This document shows positions 21,248 through 32,322 of a stretch of 64,000 nucleotides of DNA, one piece after another. The DNA is from Lentinula raphanica (lineage: Eukaryota; Basidiomycota; Agaricomycetes; Agaricales; Omphalotaceae): the NCBI GenBank assembly GCA_027919835.1, contig JANVFP010000039.1, forward strand, positions 310,001-374,000, in the 5' to 3' direction. Both the position numbers and the translations under genes were made by a program. The notes beneath the pieces are model-generated. The model saw nothing but the letters and a program-made list of their open reading frames with translations. It did no database searches and was not told the origin of the DNA. Every line of letters begins with the position of its first letter. Positions within the stretch are counted from its first letter, which is position 1.

Positions 21248-24200
21248 ATGTCCTCTTCTGACACCCTAATCCTCCCAACGCCCGATACCTTTCCAGCATT
21301 CCCTTATGCATTGCCTTACACTATACAGACTGAACTTATGCGACACCTATACGAGGCGATAGAACACAAAAAAGTCACTGTCATCGAATCACCCACAGGA
21401 ACCGGGAAAACATCCAGTCTCCTCTGTGCTAGCCTCACTTGGTTGCAGGATGAGAAGAACCGTGCAAGAAAAGGAAAACTGGACGATGCGGCTACCGGTG
21501 ATGACTGGGTTTCTGTTCAAACTCGTGAACGTCTGCAGCGCGAGATTGAGGCAGAGGAGTTGGAGTATGAGCAGAAGTTGGCCAAGGCTCGGATGAGAGA
21601 GGCACAGATGAAGAACAAGGCGAGGGTCCGAAAGAAGCCGAGGCTGACCGATGACGAGCCCCAGCGAAGATCTATTGACGAGGATATATCGTTTCTTCCT
21701 GAAGACGATGATGGGTTAGAAGAGGTCGATGGCATGAATTTATCTCCTGCAGTTAGAGCATTAATGGCACGGTGCGCTCTCTACTTACATGGCTACCATC
21801 TCATCTCACACCTCCATGCCCGCTGACTAGCTTGGACCCACATGCTCATAACGAAGAACCAGAAGTGACCTGCACGAAAATCTACTATGCGTCGCGAACG
21901 CACTCGCAGCTCACGCAGGTATTACCTGAACTATCAAAGCTAAAGATTCCTGGCTCTGTGTCAGTGACATCCTTCACCCCGAATGCGGTCTCTAACCAGG
22001 GAGTGTCCTATTCCTTGGGCAAACGTAAGGTGCAGGATAATCCCGACCCATCTTGCTGCGATAACACAAAATTGCATCAGTCGCGAGCTATATCTCTTGG
22101 TTCACGGAAACATCTTTGTATCAATGACGAACTTCGTGCACGGGTCAAAGATATTGATGAGGGATGTAGGGAGCTATTGGCTGGTGAGTTTCTCTTCCGC
22201 GTCGAAGATATCCAACTATAGTTTATGCCAGAGAAGAAGGAAAAACGTTGCCCACATCTCCCTTCAGCTGATGAAGAAGTGCGGATGAATGATTTCAGGG
22301 ATCAAATTTTGGTAAATAATTTGACAATCTGTACTGTGGTACCCCTGAAACGAAAACAGACATTAGGCGACTCCCAAAGACATAGAAGATCTTGCGCAGG
22401 CGGGACGAATATCTGGAATATGTCCATATTTTGCCTCTAGGAAAGCTATCCCGCAAGCGGAGGTGAGTTCATGCTTCACATAGATGGTACTATATGACAT
22501 TGACATGAAGTATTAAATTTGCAGTTGATTACGCTCCCGTATAATCTTCTCCTCCAAAAGTCTGCGCGAGAGGCATTGGGAATCGACCTAAAAGATCAGA
22601 TTGTCATTGTCGACGAAGGCCACAGTCAGTTTTCCGGAATATGTTTTCATCTTACGCACGTTCTAATCCATCACTACAAGACCTAATCCCAACCCTGCTT
22701 TCTCTCTCTACCGTCACTATATCTCTCCCTCTTCTACGAACTGCGTTACATCAAGTGACAACGTATGTTGCCAAGTTCCGGAATAGACTGAATCCTGCGA
22801 ACATGATCCAACTTAAACGCTTACTTGCATTTCTGGAGTCGCTCGCGAAATTCGTTGGAGAGTGGAGAGATCAGAGGGTCGAACCACGAACAAGTCAACC
22901 TGCTCAGACCAGTCACATGAAATCAGATAAAAACCAGAAGCCAGCACAACTTGCGACCCAGGAGGTTCTTACTCCCACTGAACTCATCGAGCGAATGGGA
23001 AGGAAGGTGGCTGGGCTGAACATGCTCGAGATCGAGAAATATCTAAAGAAGAGCAAGGTAATTATCTCTGTCTTCCACAGTAAACTATCTCTCACTGGCC
23101 GTAGATAGCGAGGAAGATCTCTGGTTATGCCGAGAAACTGACAGAAGAAGCGGAAAGAGAAAGAGAGAAGGAGATTGCCGCTGCGGGATCACACAGAAGT
23201 AGAGTTACATCAACCGTTGTAATTCATGCTCACTAATTTCTCTCTTGCCAGACAAGAAAACGGCGCTGGCAAGTAAGAAAGGATCGATTCCACCTTTACA
23301 TGTCATCGAAGATTTCATGGTTGCCCTTGCTGGTGCCACCGACGGTTTGTCGCACTCGCCTTGCAGGATATCAATCTTGATTGACAAACCCCTCTTCATT
23401 GGTAGACGGTCGCATATCCCTCACTCTCACCAATCATTCTGGTCCGGCACCGAATGTGAAATCAGGCTCCAAAGATTCTAGTAGCGTTGAAATCAAGTAC
23501 CACCTCCTCAACCCGGCGCCGCATTTTAGGGACGTTGTGGACGAAGCAAGGGCCGTGATAATCGCTGGAGGTACAATGAGTCCGGTTCGTTGGCATCTTA
23601 ATCGTTACTCGTGATACACGCCCTGACCGTCTGCTCCGTCAAAGATTTCGGACGTACAGAACCAACTTTTCTCCCATCTCCCTCCAGAGCGAATGACAAG
23701 CTTTTCGTGTGGACACATAATTCCACCTGAGAATGTGTTGACCACAGCAGTCACGAGAGGTGCGTTTCTTCCACTCAAAGCCTTTCAGTAATGTATTCAC
23801 GTCCATGTTATTCAGGCCCTTCAGGACGTGAACTAAACTTCAGAGCAGAGAAGCAAGGAGATCCAGCGGTGCTCGCAGACCTGGGACAAATCATCCTCAA
23901 CTTCACACGTGTTGTGCCCGGAGGAATGATCGTCTTCTTTCCTTCGTATAAGTTTCTGAAGACTGCGATATCGACCTGGACCCCAGCTGCAGGTGGAGGG
24001 TACTTGGAAAAGTTTAGTATAAAGAAGAAAGTGAGTGAATTTTCGGTTACTCCTGACCGTTGCGCGCTCAGCTCATGAGGTGTTATGTATATAGCTCTTC
24101 TTGGAACCCGACGACCAAGCGGGAGTCGAAGGTGTATTACAGCAATATGCTGCCGCGACATCTAATCCACCAGTGGGTTCAATACTTTATCCCGTCGTCC

Positions 24201-24783
24201 TTAGCCTAATAGGACAAACTATACACCAGGTGGCAACGCAAACGGGCGCTCTCCTTCTTGCCGTCGTCGGCGCAAAACTTTCAGAAGGTTTGAATTTCGC
24301 TGATGATCTTGCGAGAGCCGTTGTCGTAGTCGGTTTGCCTTTCGCAAATCTGGCTTCGGCGGAGCTCAGGGAGCGGATGAGATACGTCAAGAGGGAAGAG
24401 GAAAAGCGTTTGAATGAGGTAGGGAAAGGACATAAGGATAATATACAACCACGGACTGTTCAGAAAGGGAAGGATGCTGCTGCTGAATTGTACGAGAATC
24501 TGTGTATGAATGCTGTTAATCAGACTATAGGTAAACTGTCCCCGCTTGCCATACAATTGTTGTCCTGTAACTTATTCTCCTTCCAGGTCGTGCTATTCGC
24601 CACCGGGACGATTGGGCGGCCCTCTTGCTCCTTGATCAGAGATATTCAACTCCTTCGATCCGTAATAAATTACCGAAATGGTTAGGTGGAGACAACTTGA
24701 CTGTGCCCGAAAATTTTGGGAATGTTGTGAAGAAGATGAGTACGTTCTTTCGAGGAAAGGGAACAAGAGAAAGCTGTAATTAG
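21248..24783 (+). CDS. CHL1: CHL1/DDX11-type Fe-S DNA helicase
   Basis: The gene has about 13 exons. The first junctions are 21771/21831, 22183/22232, 22311/22367, 22462/22525, 22624/22681, 23057/23105, 23198/23252 and 23344/23406, and the last ends at 24783. The protein opens with a Q-motif-like [14 protein letters not shown] and Walker [13 protein letters not shown], then a coiled, charged insertion. The Ia motif [10 protein letters not shown] follows, then the four Fe-S cysteines ([30 protein letters not shown]), the box II segment, and helicase motifs V and VI ([39 protein letters not shown]). This superfamily 2 XPD-like helicase acts in sister-chromatid cohesion. The box II reads VDEGHN across an intron (GTCAGT donor at 22625), where DEAH is usual. 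All exon joins keep frame, so I consider it intact. Confidence 0.9.
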
Positions 24784-26881
24784 ATTGGTGTTTGTGGGTA
24801 CCGATACACCATATGCACTCCAGCTCTGTTCTGTCTGCTATGGATAACACGTCCTTTGTCAATAGACTTTGAAAGGACACATCACAGTAATCTTCTGTCG
24901 CGGAACCTTGGATAAAAATGGTGGATATTGCAGGCCTTCAAGCACAAGCACAAGCTTCAGCAGAATGTGGAGGCCAAGCGTTACAAAGTACGACTGTTTG
25001 AGTCTTCCCTACTCACTCCATTGATTTTAAGTAGCTGTTTGAACTTTGAAGACGCCACAATTGTGGAGAGTACGTACAAGGTTGAGATGAAGAGTGACTC
25101 AAAAGTGACACCAATTGTGGGCGCTAGCACTCAAGCGCTCAACCTTGCAACTGAAGTCCGAGAAGACGCTGTCGGGTTTTGTCGGCGCTGTGTTGTTCGG
25201 ATGACTGTGGATGACTGCCGGTGTTCCTATGACGACAGAATTGGGACAAAATCCAATATCATGGTTGATGGCATTCGACTTCGGACCTGTGACTTGAGTT
25301 ACGCGATCCTGTACTAAATTGTTGACGTTTGGACTTGGACTAAGCTACTCTTGAGTCTTGCCCGTTGGATTGGATGATGAATAGATGAAAACAGACTTTC
25401 ACTTATATTGATATACTCTTGTGTACTAAGTGACTACTCTTTAACACTCTGTATGGATATGGACTTATATAGTTGAGACCTCCAGTGCAGTTCGGAGGCT
25501 CTCTTGTCCCTATTTCTGTACAGCTTGTGCAAGACGGAAGACTCCTTATTCCTATTTTTGTACAGCTTGTGTTAAGCAAAAGCCTCCCTGGTCCTTTCTC
25601 TTTACAGCGTATGCAAAATTGAAGACTCCTTGTTCCAATTTCTGTGCGTGTGCTGATTCCGAAATCACTTCTCACTATGAACGTTATCATGTACACAAAT
25701 ATGAAGAAAGATTTCGGACAATACCTGACATTGACCAGCTTTAACGACCTGTGCTATTCAATCCGACTTAAGAGGTTTAACTTTCGACTCATGTCTCTAG
25801 CCCATACGAAACGGAGAAATAGAGCTTAGACTATGAAAAACGACATGAGTATTTCGATATAGAACGCACATAGTCAGATCTGGACTGAAGGGTATGTGGA
25901 CTGAAAGTGTTGCGACTCTGACTCGCAGCGGTCGGTCCTGGGATTTTTGCACCTGACTTAGACTTTTGCGAGCACTGCCGATGATGCATATGTGATGACT
26001 CATGACATCTGTTCGATTCGAAATGAACAATGACAATACCAGCCTAGACCATGGCTTCGGACATACATAGTTACACTTCGGAGCATCGTGCTTCGATTTT
26101 ATCCACAAGGGCAACGCTGATTGAGTGAAATGAATTGATATGGACTCCCACCGTGAAGACAATGGTTCCTCTCGCTCGCATACTTCATCTCTGCACTTTT
26201 GTGGATGCTTCGGGCTATAAACAGATCTCTAGTTCTGTCGTGTACACTGCTTGTCCCGTCGTGTAAACCGCTCGTGCAATGATGTGTACTACCCGTGCAA
26301 TTATGTACACCCCTCATCCCAATCAATGGGCCGCTCGACGGATTTCCGAGTCAGAGCTTATCAGTCGAAATCAGTCCGCTTAAGGGTTTCGTCCGCTCAA
26401 CGGCGCATGCAGGAGAAGGAAGATTTGCTTTGATATATAAACTGAGTATGATTCTACAAGGCAAAACCTAATCTATCTAATGTTCCAAAATGCAACACTG
26501 TCATGTTCCGTTGGATATCCTGTCAGTATTGCACGAATTCACAGGTGCGTGTACCTTTTGCTATGTTAGAACAGTCGGATCGATGTTCTCTTGATAGTAG
26601 GTCGACGCTGGCTGATGTGAAGATGTCGATCGTACCGACGCGGACTTGCAGGGGCCTTCGATATAGCGACCTAGCGATTATCGTTAACACGGGAGCACGA
26701 AGTGTATACTGTAGCACGTATCTTAATGCTTCATCTGGATATGTTATGTTTTGTGCATGTTTTGTGCTTGGTACCAGACTATAGGTCATCACATGAATAC
26801 ATTTGTCGGATTTACTATCTATGTTACTGTAACTAATGAGAGTCAGTCAAGGGATGCCACGAAGAGAAGAAAACACGAACC
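24784..26881. other. gene-poor stretch with degenerate short repeats
   Basis: No gene is supported. About 25480-25650 contains three or four degenerate copies of a unit containing CTGTACAGCTTGTG followed by GAAGACTCCTTRTTCC. About 26225-26320 contains repeated TCGTGTACAC/CGTGCAATGATGTG-like words. The single open frame of 129 codons at 24928-25317 has no recognisable features. Confidence 0.4.
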
Positions 26882-27652
26882 TTACGCCAATGCAGCCTTA
26901 AGAAGCAAAGGTCGTACAATGGTACTCCAGACGATCGAACGATGACCGTTGAAATGAAAGACTTCCACATGTGTTTTACGGCCTTGATAGAGCGTTGGCG
27001 TATTGATTATGGAGTAGATGATCAGACTCACATTGGGCGCAATAAGTCTTGGGCCTATCAGAGCACTCGAACTCTAATAAGAGGTGCGCAAGAGACTCTG
27101 AGACGAAGATATCAGTGAAAATACTAAAGATGGACGACTGATACACGCACCCGCCCTCCGTCTCTTCCTAGCGCCTATAGGAGGCATCCATACACGAGTG
27201 GGACATGGACACTGACGATCCCATTGCCTTCTCCTTCGATTAAAATTGTTGGTAACTCCAATCTTCCATCGATGTCCATGATCGACGAAGGCGTACAACA
27301 TCCCGGGTCCATCTGCACGCGACGTTGAACGTGCCCGTCGAGATCTATACAGAGAGTGCAGAATGCGCGAAGGACGCCGGACCATCTTTTGCGATGAAAT
27401 ATGATCGAGTCCAAGAAGGAAAAGCTGGTTATGGAGGCGGTGAAGGTAGTAGTTGTGATGAAAGTCTTCAATTTGTGTGATTAGGTGGATATCAGACTGA
27501 TTGAGACTGCCTAGGGACTGGGATGAGTGAAAGATGAGATGTCCTGGTTTGTGGATGGGTGTATGATGGCCTTGAGATGTGATGGATGAGTCAAGAAGCC
27601 TGCTGTCGATGGGATCAGCTATATTTGTAAATGCTGATGGCTGCTGAATCAT
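26882..27652 (-). CDS. GIY-YIG-related protein (T5orf172/MUG113-type domain)
   Basis: Three exons: 27652-27151, 27097-27032 and 26982-26882. The joins are phase 1 with GTGCGT and GTGAGT donors and give TYCAQC across the second intron. About 220 residues result. The N-terminal 100 residues are His/Ser-rich and low complexity, so a later Met (MVRRPSRILHSLYRSRR) is an alternative start. The domain then reads GPGMLYAFVDHGHRWKIGV, TNNFNRRRRQWDRQC and RRRAESLAHLLLEFECSDRP, ending with a CAQC-RKTH segment. This is the arrangement of the T5 Orf172 branch of GIY-YIG folds, with Y-A-F and K-I-G in place of GIY and YIG. Such proteins are common in mushroom genomes, and their biochemical activity is unclear. 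The gene is isolated, with no close neighbours. Confidence 0.75.
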
Positions 27653-28269
27653 TCGCGAGCCGCGGGGTATGCTACTCTACATACCAGTATGCAATGCAGT
27701 CGGGCACTAATCGATTAAGGTATCGAACGCGAAAAGACGCACGAACATAGGCGAACGCGTTCGATAGCACAAACGTGGATTTCGTTCGCGGATAGGGGAC
27801 TTACGAAAAGAACACGGAATGGTATTTTGGGAACGACTAGTCGTCGTAACGAGAGCAAATGCAGAATGTGGTTCTTGTTCACGTTCAGCCTGATCTTCCG
27901 TATTCGCATCGCCGGTCTCGAGATATCGTTTTAAGAACATATACCCAAACGCGGCAAGTGTTGTACCACGTAGTTGCGATGGATTTTGTGCGATTTACAG
28001 TACTCCTCCAATCATTCTTGGCAACATAGGCAGCGTGAATCATACATGCAAAGGGGCAAGAATAGTGTGTTGTGTGTGTGGTAAATGTAAACCTGCTGCT
28101 TCTTTCACCTTTTCCTCAACATCGAACCAAACCTGTCAATTTGTGAGCATATTGACAATCACATAGTACATGGTACTCACGAAAGCAATGATGGATACGC
28201 TTGACAAAGGACGCTGGCTCGTCAAAATGAGGACACAACAAGCAGGGAACACCCGAAGGTCCTTTGTTC
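27653..28269. other. intergenic, with a stray HSP90 tail-like fragment
   Basis: No intact gene. On the minus strand near 28190-28235 a fragment reads FDEPASFVKRIH, matching the F-S-L-D-E-P-x-S-F-A-K-R-I-H segment near the HSP90 C terminus. It is therefore an extra degenerate piece related to the pseudogene that follows. Confidence 0.45.
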
Positions 28270-30545
28270 ATCGATCTCGTCCATCGCAGAGCTGGAGGGT
28301 GCCTGTGGTGATGCCGGTATACCAGCGCTGAGCGGATACATCAATAGTACTCGACGAGATCGACAGTGGATAAGCTTGGCAAAACATTAAGATTGACTTC
28401 TTTGATGATCGGATTCGAGGGGTCAAATCTATGATAGAGTAGGATAGAGTATTGATAGGAAGATGTTGACATACGGATCATGCAAAATTTGACATACGAA
28501 TCGTGCGAGATTTGACATACGGATCGTGCAAGAATTGAATGAGATACTCGAGGTGGATATCGCCGGCCGATCGAGGCAATACTAGATGGAGCCTATGTCA
28601 TGGTCATCAACGACGTAGAGACGAGAGACAGTACAGGGAAAATATACGAACAGCCAATGGTGTCAGCCGTTATAACACAAGAGGTCGAGTTCCATATGGC
28701 CGTTAGCCGTCATGCGAAGGCCGCATCCAATGTCGAATTCAAACTGAGAGTATGAGCGCATATGATTGTATGATCATTGGATAACCTGATCATGAAGGAA
28801 AACTGCGAAAGCATTCATTCAAGTAAGTAGATATCACCGGCAACCCAATTTGTGAGCACGACGAGAAGATCGACGATGATGTTGTCATACTTACAAGATC
28901 ATACGGTGGATACTCTTGGCAAACGATCTTGGTTCGTCGAGAGAGAAGCCAGATGTGAGCAAGCGCGGTTTTGAAGCGCAGGCAAGAGTCTTCTTTGATG
29001 TCATGTACGATGTCGTTGAAGAGTCACGAAGAGCCTGAGCTTTCATGATACCCTCCCTATATAGAATGTTAGCAAATCCTATATCACAATGATGAATTTA
29101 CGAAAGACTGCCCGGCCGGATTGATCAGCAACAAAAACATGAGTGATCCTGTTCCAGATGACGAGCTTCTCGACCTTATCACCGGGAGCGTCCTTGACAA
29201 CAATGCACAGTTCGCTGAAAGCAGCGACTTCTTTTCTTCATCGGTTTCTTCCATTGCCATTGAACTCCTTCTATTGAGTGATGGCCCACTCGTCGATAGG
29301 GTCAACAAGAAGGACTTCAAGGTAGGGAGAGTCACGGGTTGCAGCAAGGGATCGCCGGTCAGGTAGTAGATCGATTTCTAGACTTTAGGCATGCGAGTGA
29401 TATGGTCTGGGACAGGAGCTAGTGAAGACGATGCGAAGATGGCAAGGATAATCTTACCCTTGAGCGAAGTTGGTTCGTCGGTGGATAGAAATGCAAGAAC
29501 TCCGGGAGTTTGCTTCGGTCCTGGGCGTCCTCGTGGATGCCAAGTTTCAAGTCCTCGCCGAAAGCTTCATAGGACTTGCTGAAGTTGTCCTTGTCTCTGC
29601 AATCTCAGAGAACATGTCCATACACTTCTTCACGATGTTTGCACGCGAATGACTTTGAGTATCTTGTTCTGCTGCAAAGTCTCACGGGAGATGTTGAGCA
29701 GAAGGTCTTCGGAGCGGACGATGCTCTTGACGAAGTTGAGGTACTCAGGGATGAGATCCTCACAGTCGTCCACGAGGAAGATACGACGGACGTATAGCTT
29801 AATGTTGTGTTTTTTCTTTGACTCCAAGAGATCAAGGGTGCACTATTAAACAGTTCAGTAACGCCTAAGGAAGTTGCAGTGCATACCGTTTTGGAACGAA
29901 GAGAATAGCCTTGAACTTGAGTTGACCCTGCACTAAAATGCTTAACAACAAGGTGGTCTTCCCGGTCATTTGTCAAACTCGTGAAGAACGCAGAGTATTC
30001 ATCGGATTTGATGTCGTTAGGATTGTGTCCAGAGGGTTCGGGCTTGTTAAGCTCTTCTTCGAAGGTCTCAACTCCTCGACCTTTTTCGTCTTCTTCTCCT
30101 TGGGTTTGTCGCCTTCATCCTCGACCTCCCAATGTTGGGCTTGTCCTCGCTTCCTTCCGCTTCTACCTCGTCGTCACCTCCTACGCACAGAGTGATTCAT
30201 CTTCGCAGACGCAGACACCAAAGATACGTACCTTCCTTAGTGACCGCAAGCTGAAAAGGGTGTAAAATGAATTCGGAGTGCTTCTTCACAATGTCCTTGA
30301 TTCTTTTTTCCTCGAGATATTCAAGCTGGTCCTCCTTTGGATACAGACAAATCTCAGAACCACGTCTGGGAGGAGGTGAAAGTACCGCCAGCAGCAGACT
30401 CCCAGATGTCGTCGTCATCGTGTTTCGAGATCACTTGGACACGTTCTGCAACAAGGTATGCAGAATAGAAACCGACACCGAATTGACCGATCATGGAGAT
30501 ATCGGCACCGGAGCTGAGGGCTTCCACAGTGACATTGAGAGTCAT
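28270..30545 (-). pseudogene. HSP90 pseudogene (introns retained, many breaks)
   Basis: On the minus strand the order follows HSP90. [32 protein letters not shown] and WESAAGGTF (30530-30370) come first, then [20 protein letters not shown] (about 30320-30260). Next are EELNKPEP and [15 protein letters not shown] (about 30060-29940), then [20 protein letters not shown] and [17 protein letters not shown] (29815-29650). [10 protein letters not shown] (about 29015) and [13 protein letters not shown] (about 28930) follow, with a tail-like SAMDEID (28293-28270). Breaks include a small deletion with frameshift near 30375, frameshifts near 29945, 29645 and 29600, and in-frame TAGs in the ITRMP..KSIYYLTG and DEWAITQ..KEF segments (29420-29240). 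Intron-like sequences remain, so this is a DNA-level duplicate rather than a processed copy. The N-terminal ATP-binding region before SSGADIS is missing. Confidence 0.9.
28468..28536. repeat. three tandem copies of a 23-bp unit
   Basis: The unit GACATACGGATCATGCAAAA plus TTT occurs at 28468-28490, 28491-28513 and 28514-28536 with one to four changes per copy. It lies within the decayed HSP90 tail region and is not coding. Confidence 0.8.
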
Positions 30546-31535
30546 GCAACAGTCGAAGATGTTCCACTTGAGAGATGAACGGCCAGCATGTTTTTGATGG
30601 TTATCGATTGCCTTCTGTAGTTTAATTTACGAAGAACGTCAGACTATATATGACGAGCTCTGACAATGGAAACCAACCTCCGTTTGACAGAATGCTTCTA
30701 CCGCCTCGGTCTTTTCTTCAAGCTGAGCCTCTCGACTCTTCCGCTGGCCATATAGCTCTGCCTGCTCTGTTTCCATATGTGTCAGCACAGCGGTGTCGTT
30801 CTCTAGAATATCATGGTATTTCTCAACGTCTTTTCGGCTTGAGTTTTGGTAACTTCAGTGTTGGTGATGAGGTCGTTTGTGAGGTCGACGTGATTCTTGA
30901 GGCCTTCAACCTTGAATTTCTGGGCCAACGGGTGTTAGTTTCGAACATGTCGATCAGTAAACCAACACCAGGCTGTATTGTCATTAGCATTCTCGTTCTG
31001 ATTTTCACATGCTAGAACTGACCAAGTCAATGATTTCTTGTAGGTGGACCTCGATAGAGCATTGCTTGAGGTCTGTGTGACGGGCGAAATTGTGAATCAG
31101 CTCTAATACTTTACCTTGGCACACCTTTAGGGCTCGAAATTCAAACACAAAAAGAAGGGCCTCTATAGTGACTCAAGTTCTCGTGGAAATTGGCGGCCAT
31201 CCAAAATTTTGAGAAATCCGTGAAATAGAAGAGCTCGTCGAAAGAGGAAGTACGAGACGGACATAAGAGACACTCACCGGAAATACGGCGTCGAAGGTTA
31301 CTTCCTTGACGAAAAACATCAACCAAGAACGGCGAGAACATGGAACTATATACTTTGAACCGTGTCGTCAATTGAGACGGCCGCAAGGAGCCCATCAGAA
31401 GCCGAAGACGAGCCCTGTATATATTGAATCTGAATCAGCTTCAAAACCATTGTGCTCAAAGAGAAGACCCTTGTAAAAATCCTTGTTATACTCCTTGAGT
31501 GTGGCAATGTTTGCTTGAATGTCTGCTATATTCAT
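30546..31535 (-). pseudogene. decayed coiled-coil gene of unknown identity
   Basis: The minus strand carries coding-like blocks separated by plausible short introns. A first exon begins MNIADIQANIATLKEYNKDF (31535 onward), then a block contains LELIHNFARHTDLKQCSIEV (about 31105-31030). A third block runs VEGLKNHVDLTNDLITNTEV into KYHDILENDTAVLTHMETEQ and KSREAQLEEKTEAVEAF (about 30915-30690). The last block has a one-base deletion at AEK/DVEKY, and the intermediate blocks contain stops, so I call a pseudogene. Heptad-like spacing and charge suggest a coiled coil. I cannot name the family. The sequence runs straight into the HSP90 relic at about 30545 on the same strand. Confidence 0.5.
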
Positions 31536-32322
31536 TGTTATAGAAGATGTCATTGAGTCAATATATTATACTTGGATGCCAGACTGGATGACTCTGTTCC
31601 ACTCGATGATTGTATATTGTCCGGAGGTCGAGAATCATGCTTTGCACATTTGTTCGGGGCATTTCCCATTCTGCACGATCGGGGAATATGGCTGAGTGTT
31701 GTGTTATTCTATTTGAGCTAATTTCCCCGCCGAGGTTTGTGTTTACTCACCTGAGAAAGGAGGTTTGCAAACTCTTCGAGGTCTTCACCTAGTAATGTTA
31801 GATGATGAGCATCTGTCGTGTCATCTTGAGATATGTGAGTAAAAGCAGATTGGAGTGTTGGTTGTGTTAGGTACGGAGTTGAAATCCGGAATGTTTGCAT
31901 CTTGCATCGATAGAAGGCTGCTTGCTCCACAAAGAAGTGAACGTGAACATGGAGATACTCGGAAGGCTGCAGAAAGCAAAGAAAAGAGGAAACATAGTTG
32001 GTACAAGCTCATGGTTGAAATCAACAAAAACAAGACCAATTCAAATTTCGATGGTCCGAGCTGGTCCGAGTCAAAGGCTTTATGTAAGCGAGCTTACTGA
32101 AGCGGACTGTCGTGCAAAAAACCTAAAATTTAAAAAGCTGAGTTCTCCAAATCTGGGTTTTGTGTAACTGACTCTCACTTTGTACTAGGTAGTTAGATAC
32201 GATAGTGTGGTCCTAGTAGCAACTAACGTGAGGAAAACCTTCTTCTCCGTGTTAGTATACGAACTTTCTTCTCAGTGTTAGTATACGAGCTCACTCACCA
32301 GTGTTTTCATCAGCTTGAAGCG
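31536..32322. other. intergenic, no gene recognised
   Basis: Only short unsupported frames. Near 32235-32290 the words TTCTTCTC-GTGTTAGTATACGA occur twice in tandem. Confidence 0.4.

Noticed and set aside
25403..25696. Cys-rich repetitive peptide on the minus strand
   Set aside because: Derived from degenerate tandem non-coding repeats, with no splice or start context.
28468..28536. CRISPR-like repeats
   Set aside because: Three contiguous 23-bp units without spacers in a eukaryotic genome; a simple tandem repeat.
30650..31015. Plus-strand open frame opposite the HSP90/coiled-coil relics
   Set aside because: Antisense shadow; the minus strand carries the recognisable protein similarity.
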